A stretch of DNA of 9,189 nt. Origin: Fidelibacterota bacterium. GTDB lineage: Bacteria > Fidelibacterota > Fidelibacteria > Fidelibacterales > Fidelibacteraceae. The stretch's first letter is position 1. Every line of letters begins with the position of its first letter. The stretch covers positions 1 to 9,189 of the forward strand of contig JAUXEL010000062.1 of the NCBI GenBank assembly GCA_030620575.1. Reading direction: 5' to 3'. Shown one piece after another: positions 6,388-9,189 of the stretch. The notes under the pieces were generated by a model that saw nothing but the letters and a program-made list of their open reading frames with translations, searched no databases and was not told where the DNA came from. Both the position numbers and the translations under genes were made by a program.

Positions 6388-7572
6388 ATGGCTAAAATTA
6401 TTGTACATCAGGATGCTATTAAAGACCGTAAAGAGGTTGTAAAAGTATGTCCATTCTTCGCCCTGGAATATGAAAATGACGAACTGATCCTTAACGCCGC
6501 ATGTAAAATGTGTAATATCTGTGTGAAGCGCCTTCCAGAGGTATTTGAGTACGTAGAAGACACTCTGCCGGAAATCGATAAAAATGCATGGCGCGGAATT
6601 GCAGTGTATATTGATCACATTGAGGGAAATATCCACCCGGTAAGCCTTGAACTCATAGGAAAAGCCAAAGAAATGGCAGTCAGGATCGATCATCCGGTCT
6701 ATTGTCTCGTAATGGGTGATAAAGTACACGATATGGCTGAAGAGCTTCTGCATTACGGAGCGGATGAGGTCTTTATTTATGACAAACCGCAATTATATGA
6801 TTTCCGCATTGAGCCCTATACAGCCGTATTTGAAAATTTTATCAATCGGGTAAAACCCACTATTGTACTGGTTGGCGGTACCACTGTCGGTCGTTCTCTC
6901 GCGCCTCGCGTCGCAGCGCGTTTTCGTACCGGATTAACGGCGGACTGCACGACCCTGGATGTGCAGGAAAACACCGATCTCGATCAGATACGTCCCGCAT
7001 ACGGGGGCAATATTATGGCACATATTCACACACCGAACCACCGCCCGCAGTTTGCAACAGTACGATATAAAATATTCAACTCCCCGGAACGCAGTGAAAC
7101 GAAAAGCGGAAAATTAACAAGCTGCAGCATTTCCGATGAGTTTCTAATTTCAAAAATAAATGTTATTGAGATCAAGAAGAAAGAAAAGCTTAAAAGCATT
7201 GAAGAAGCGGATGTTATTGTTGTTGCCGGACATGCCTTGAGAAAGGAAGAAGACCTTTCAATGATCAACGAATTGGCAGATATGCTGGGAGGGATGGTCG
7301 CCACTACACGCCCGCTGATCGAAGCGGGATGGACAGATCCGCGGATGCAAATCGGGTTGAGCGGACGAACAGTTAAACCCAAGCTTATTATTACCTGTGG
7401 TGTTTCCGGCGCTATTCAGTTTGTTGCCGGGATGAACAGTGCTGAAATGATCATTGCCATTAATTCCGACCCTAAAGCACAGATCTTTGACGTAGCGCAT
7501 TATGCGATTATCGGTGATATTTATGAAGTGATACCCCGTTTGATCGAAAAATTGAAAGAATTTAAAGATTAA
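6388..7572 (+). CDS. etfA: Electron transfer flavoprotein alpha subunit with N-terminal one-cluster ferredoxin-like domain
   Basis: This is the partner of EtfB, 394 residues, longer than simple EtfA proteins (about 310-330) because of an N-terminal ferredoxin-like domain (about 1-65). That domain has only four cysteines: C21 (KVCPFFA) and C39, C42, C45 (CKMCNIC). In a two-cluster ferredoxin these would be the fourth Cys of motif 1 plus the first three of motif 2, exactly the ligands of a single [4Fe-4S] cluster; the other cluster's ligands are absent. The ETF domain follows (about 70-250; VGGTTVGRSLAPRVAARF, RPAYGGNIMA at 202-211). The C-terminal FAD domain has TRPLIEAGW (307-315), GLSGRTVKPKLIITCGVSGA (323-342), QFVAGM (344-349) and AINSDPKAQIFDVAHYAIIGD (357-377). 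The domain layout matches LctC/CarE-type EtfA of bifurcating complexes. The ribosome binding site is weak; 21 nt separate it from the dehydrogenase gene. Confidence 0.93.
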   Translation: MAKIIVHQDAIKDRKEVVKVCPFFALEYENDELILNAACKMCNICVKRLPEVFEYVEDTLPEIDKNAWRGIAVYIDHIEGNIHPVSLELIGKAKEMAVRIDHPVYCLVMGDKVHDMAEELLHYGADEVFIYDKPQLYDFRIEPYTAVFENFINRVKPTIVLVGGTTVGRSLAPRVAARFRTGLTADCTTLDVQENTDLDQIRPAYGGNIMAHIHTPNHRPQFATVRYKIFNSPERSETKSGKLTSCSISDEFLISKINVIEIKKKEKLKSIEEADVIVVAGHALRKEEDLSMINELADMLGGMVATTRPLIEAGWTDPRMQIGLSGRTVKPKLIITCGVSGAIQFVAGMNSAEMIIAINSDPKAQIFDVAHYAIIGDIYEVIPRLIEKLKEFKD

Positions 7573-7584
7573 GGCGGTTTCGCA

Positions 7585-7589
7585 GGGAG
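7585..7589 (+). promoter_or_regulatory. Ribosome binding site of the dehydrogenase gene
   Basis: GGGAG at 7585-7589, in GCAGGGAGAAATATG, lies 4 nt before the ATG at 7594. It is the clearest purine-rich site in the operon apart from that of etfB, and it supports this start. Confidence 0.6.
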
Positions 7590-7593
7590 AAAT

Positions 7594-8988
7594 ATGAATT
7601 TTAAAATAGTAGATCAACAAGACATCGACTTTTTAACGTCACTATGCGGCGAGGATAATATTCTTGTCGGTGAAAATATTCACGAGGATTACAGCCGCGA
7701 CGAGTTGGCGGGGATCCGCCAATACCCCGAGGTGGTTGTGTTACCCGACACAACAGAGAAAGTCGCTGCGATCATGAAATATGCCTTTGAACAAAATATA
7801 CCCGTGACACCACGGGGCCAAGGCACAGGCCTTGTCGGCGCGGCGATAGCCATTCATAAAGGCATCATGTTGTCAACAGAACACATGAACCAAATTATTG
7901 AACTTGATGAAGATAATTTAACACTAACCGTAGAACCGGGTGTGATGTTGATGGAAATATCAAAATATGTCGAAGAGCACGATTTATTCTATCCGCCGGA
8001 CCCCGGTGAAAAAAGCGCCTCTATCGGCGGCAATATCAGCACCAATGCCGGTGGTATGCGTGCCGTTAAATACGGCGTCACACGCGACTATGTGCGTGAA
8101 TTAGAAGTAGTTTTACCAAATGGTAAGATCATTACCGTTGGAGGCAAGATCGTAAAAGACAGTTCCGGTTACAGTTTAAAGCATTTGATCATCGGTTCGG
8201 AAGGCACTCTCGGTATTATAACCAGAGCCATCTTAAAATTATTACCTTTGCCTAAGGTGGCCATTTCGCTTCTGGTCCCCTTCCCCGATATTAAAAGCGC
8301 TATTTCTGCCGTACCTGCAATTATCAAATCAAAAGCCATACCCACGGCCATTGAATACATGGAACGCAATGTCATTCTTTCAGCTGAGGACTATCTTGGA
8401 AAGCGTTTCCCGGATACTACATCCGATGCTTATCTGCTTCTGACTTTTGACGGCAATACGAAGCAGGAAGTGGAAACCGTTTATGAACAGGTTGCCCATG
8501 TCTGTCTTGATGCCGGCGCCCTGGATGTCTTTATCTCCGATACCGACGAACGTAATGAGTCGATCTGGTCCGCACGCAGTGCATTTCTCGAAGCAATTAA
8601 AGCATCTACATCTGAGATGGACGAATGCGATGTGGTGGTTCCGCGTAATTATGTTGTGGATTTTATTAATTACACTAAGCAGGTGGAAAAAGAATTAGAT
8701 ATTCGTATTGCAAGTTTTGGTCACGCCGGAGACGGAAATCTGCATGTTTATATGCTGAAAGATGATTTACCCGATGATGTATTTGTTAAAAAACTCAACA
8801 AAGCTTTTGATATGCTTTATGCCAAAGGCGATGAGCTGGGTGGACATGTATCCGGTGAACACGGTATTGGCTATGCAAAGGTGAAATACCTTGAACGCAG
8901 TGCCGGTGAGGAATATATGAATCTTTTGCGCGGAATAAAGAAAACCTTTGATCCGACGGGAATTTTGAATCCAGGGAAAGTTTGCTAA
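7594..8988 (+). CDS. FAD-linked D-lactate / 2-hydroxyacid dehydrogenase (LctD/GlcD family)
   Basis: This flavoenzyme oxidises a 2-hydroxyacid, most likely D-lactate to pyruvate, and passes the electrons to EtfAB. At 464 residues it has the normal family length. The FAD-binding domain of the vanillyl-alcohol-oxidase type covers about 44-220: PRGQGTGLVGAA (73-84), YPPDPGEKSASIGGNIST (133-150), NAGG (151-154) and IGSEGTLGIIT (200-210). The C-terminal oxidase domain has FGHAGDGNLH (375-384) and SGEHGIGYAK (420-429), whose histidines and acids bind metal and substrate in relatives, then DPTGILNPGK (453-462). There is no iron-sulfur domain and no membrane segment, so it should be soluble. The order etfB-etfA-dehydrogenase is that of lctBCD of Acetobacterium woodii. 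Glycolate or 2-hydroxyglutarate as substrate cannot be excluded. A lactate permease, racemase or regulator is not visible in the window. Confidence 0.9.
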   Translation: MNFKIVDQQDIDFLTSLCGEDNILVGENIHEDYSRDELAGIRQYPEVVVLPDTTEKVAAIMKYAFEQNIPVTPRGQGTGLVGAAIAIHKGIMLSTEHMNQIIELDEDNLTLTVEPGVMLMEISKYVEEHDLFYPPDPGEKSASIGGNISTNAGGMRAVKYGVTRDYVRELEVVLPNGKIITVGGKIVKDSSGYSLKHLIIGSEGTLGIITRAILKLLPLPKVAISLLVPFPDIKSAISAVPAIIKSKAIPTAIEYMERNVILSAEDYLGKRFPDTTSDAYLLLTFDGNTKQEVETVYEQVAHVCLDAGALDVFISDTDERNESIWSARSAFLEAIKASTSEMDECDVVVPRNYVVDFINYTKQVEKELDIRIASFGHAGDGNLHVYMLKDDLPDDVFVKKLNKAFDMLYAKGDELGGHVSGEHGIGYAKVKYLERSAGEEYMNLLRGIKKTFDPTGILNPGKVC

Positions 8989-9026
8989 GGCAAAAGTACA
9001 AAGGCAAAAGTAAAAAGTAAAAAGGG
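8989..9026 (-). repeat. Inverted copies of the 14-bp repeat, abutting the dehydrogenase stop codon
   Basis: GGCAAAAGTACAAA (8989-9002) and GGCAAAAGTAAAAAGTAAAAAGG (9003-9025) are the reverse complement of the TTTTTACTTTTGCC family at 810-894. The first base of the repeat directly follows the TAA at 8986-8988. With no spacer, the repeat occupies the start of the 3' untranslated region. Confidence 0.85.
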
Positions 9027-9035
9027 GGAAGAAGA

Positions 9036-9052
9036 AACAAGACAAACTTGTT
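9036..9052. repeat. Small hairpin AACAAG-ACAAA-CTTGTT
   Basis: This is a 6-bp perfect stem with a 5-nt loop, 47 nt after the last stop codon. No T tract follows, so it is at best a weak terminator. It overlaps ACTTGTTCTCC, which resembles the ACTTGTCCTCC string (reverse strand) of the element at 844-856. Confidence 0.4.
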
Positions 9053-9189
9053 CTCCTAAGCTCCGCCCCGATCCCGAAGCTTCCATTAGACTACCTAGTA
9101 CTAAAAAATGTTGTAAATTAAAGTGTATGGAATCTACATGGCGGGGTTGAGCAAGTCTACCCGAAGCTCATAGCTAACGAGTTAATGCC
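9053..9189. other. Right-end non-coding stretch, nature unresolved
   Basis: I see no gene in this stretch. It contains the direct repeat CCCGAAGCT at 9074-9082 and 9161-9169, and a short GAGC...GCTC inverted pair near 9150-9170. The segment may be the beginning of an insertion element or another intergenic repeat that continues beyond the window, but nothing here proves it. Confidence 0.35.

Noticed and set aside
6256..6792. 178-codon open frame on the - strand across the etfB/etfA junction, and other antisense frames over miaB, etfA and the dehydrogenase
   Set aside because: They lie opposite well-supported genes, lack recognisable domains and ribosome binding sites, and are explained by the codon use of the sense strand.
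7594..8988. Glycolate oxidase subunit GlcD as the primary name
   Set aside because: No glcE or glcF partners are present. The etfBA neighbours and the lctBCD-like order favour a D-lactate or 2-hydroxyacid dehydrogenase that donates electrons to EtfAB.

Overview
The window looks like chromosomal DNA from an anaerobic bacterium of the FCB group (Fibrobacterota-Chlorobiota-Bacteroidota and relatives), plausibly Cloacimonadota-like. Three things suggest this. The first protein ends in a Por-type (type IX) secretion sorting domain with a YPNPFNPST motif. The genes are moderately AT-rich. The intergenic DNA is crowded with short tandem and palindromic repeats. The phylum is an inference; no rRNA or tRNA gene is present to settle it.

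Layout, left to right, with every gene on the + strand. (1) Positions 1-460 hold the C-terminal end of a secreted or surface protein. (2) Positions 461-916 are a gene-free, repeat-rich stretch: two CCTTAA-type hexamer arrays, a long imperfect hairpin followed by six Ts, a CCTCC/GGAGG hairpin and 14-bp TTTTTACTTTTGCC repeats. (3) Positions 917-5097 are a tight four-gene cluster: miaB (tRNA methylthiotransferase), a conserved hypothetical with a GNAT-like look, thiamine pyrophosphokinase, and a sodium:solute symporter. The gaps are 11 nt, a 17-nt overlap and a 1-nt overlap, so this is almost certainly one transcript. (4) Positions 5098-5584 are a second gene-free stretch. It carries a palindromic element whose ends match the first hairpin, a nine-unit 16-bp tandem array bracketed by 13-bp direct repeats, and a candidate promoter. 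(5) Positions 5585-8988 are a three-gene operon, etfB - etfA - FAD-linked D-lactate/2-hydroxyacid dehydrogenase. (6) Positions 8989-9189 are non-coding and begin, directly after the stop codon, with the inverted form of the 14-bp repeat seen before miaB.

The most meaningful biology is the last operon. Its gene order and domain content match the electron-confurcating lactate dehydrogenase (LctBCD type) known from Acetobacterium woodii, in which lactate oxidation to pyruvate with NAD+ is driven by reduced ferredoxin. The EtfA here has an N-terminal ferredoxin-like domain with exactly four cysteines, arranged as one complete [4Fe-4S] site. The thiamine pyrophosphokinase-symporter pair suggests a vitamin or cofactor link, but the substrate of the symporter cannot be read from sequence. 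I see no convincing wholly new system. The candidates for novelty are the repeat architecture, the GNAT-like hypothetical and the one-cluster EtfA.
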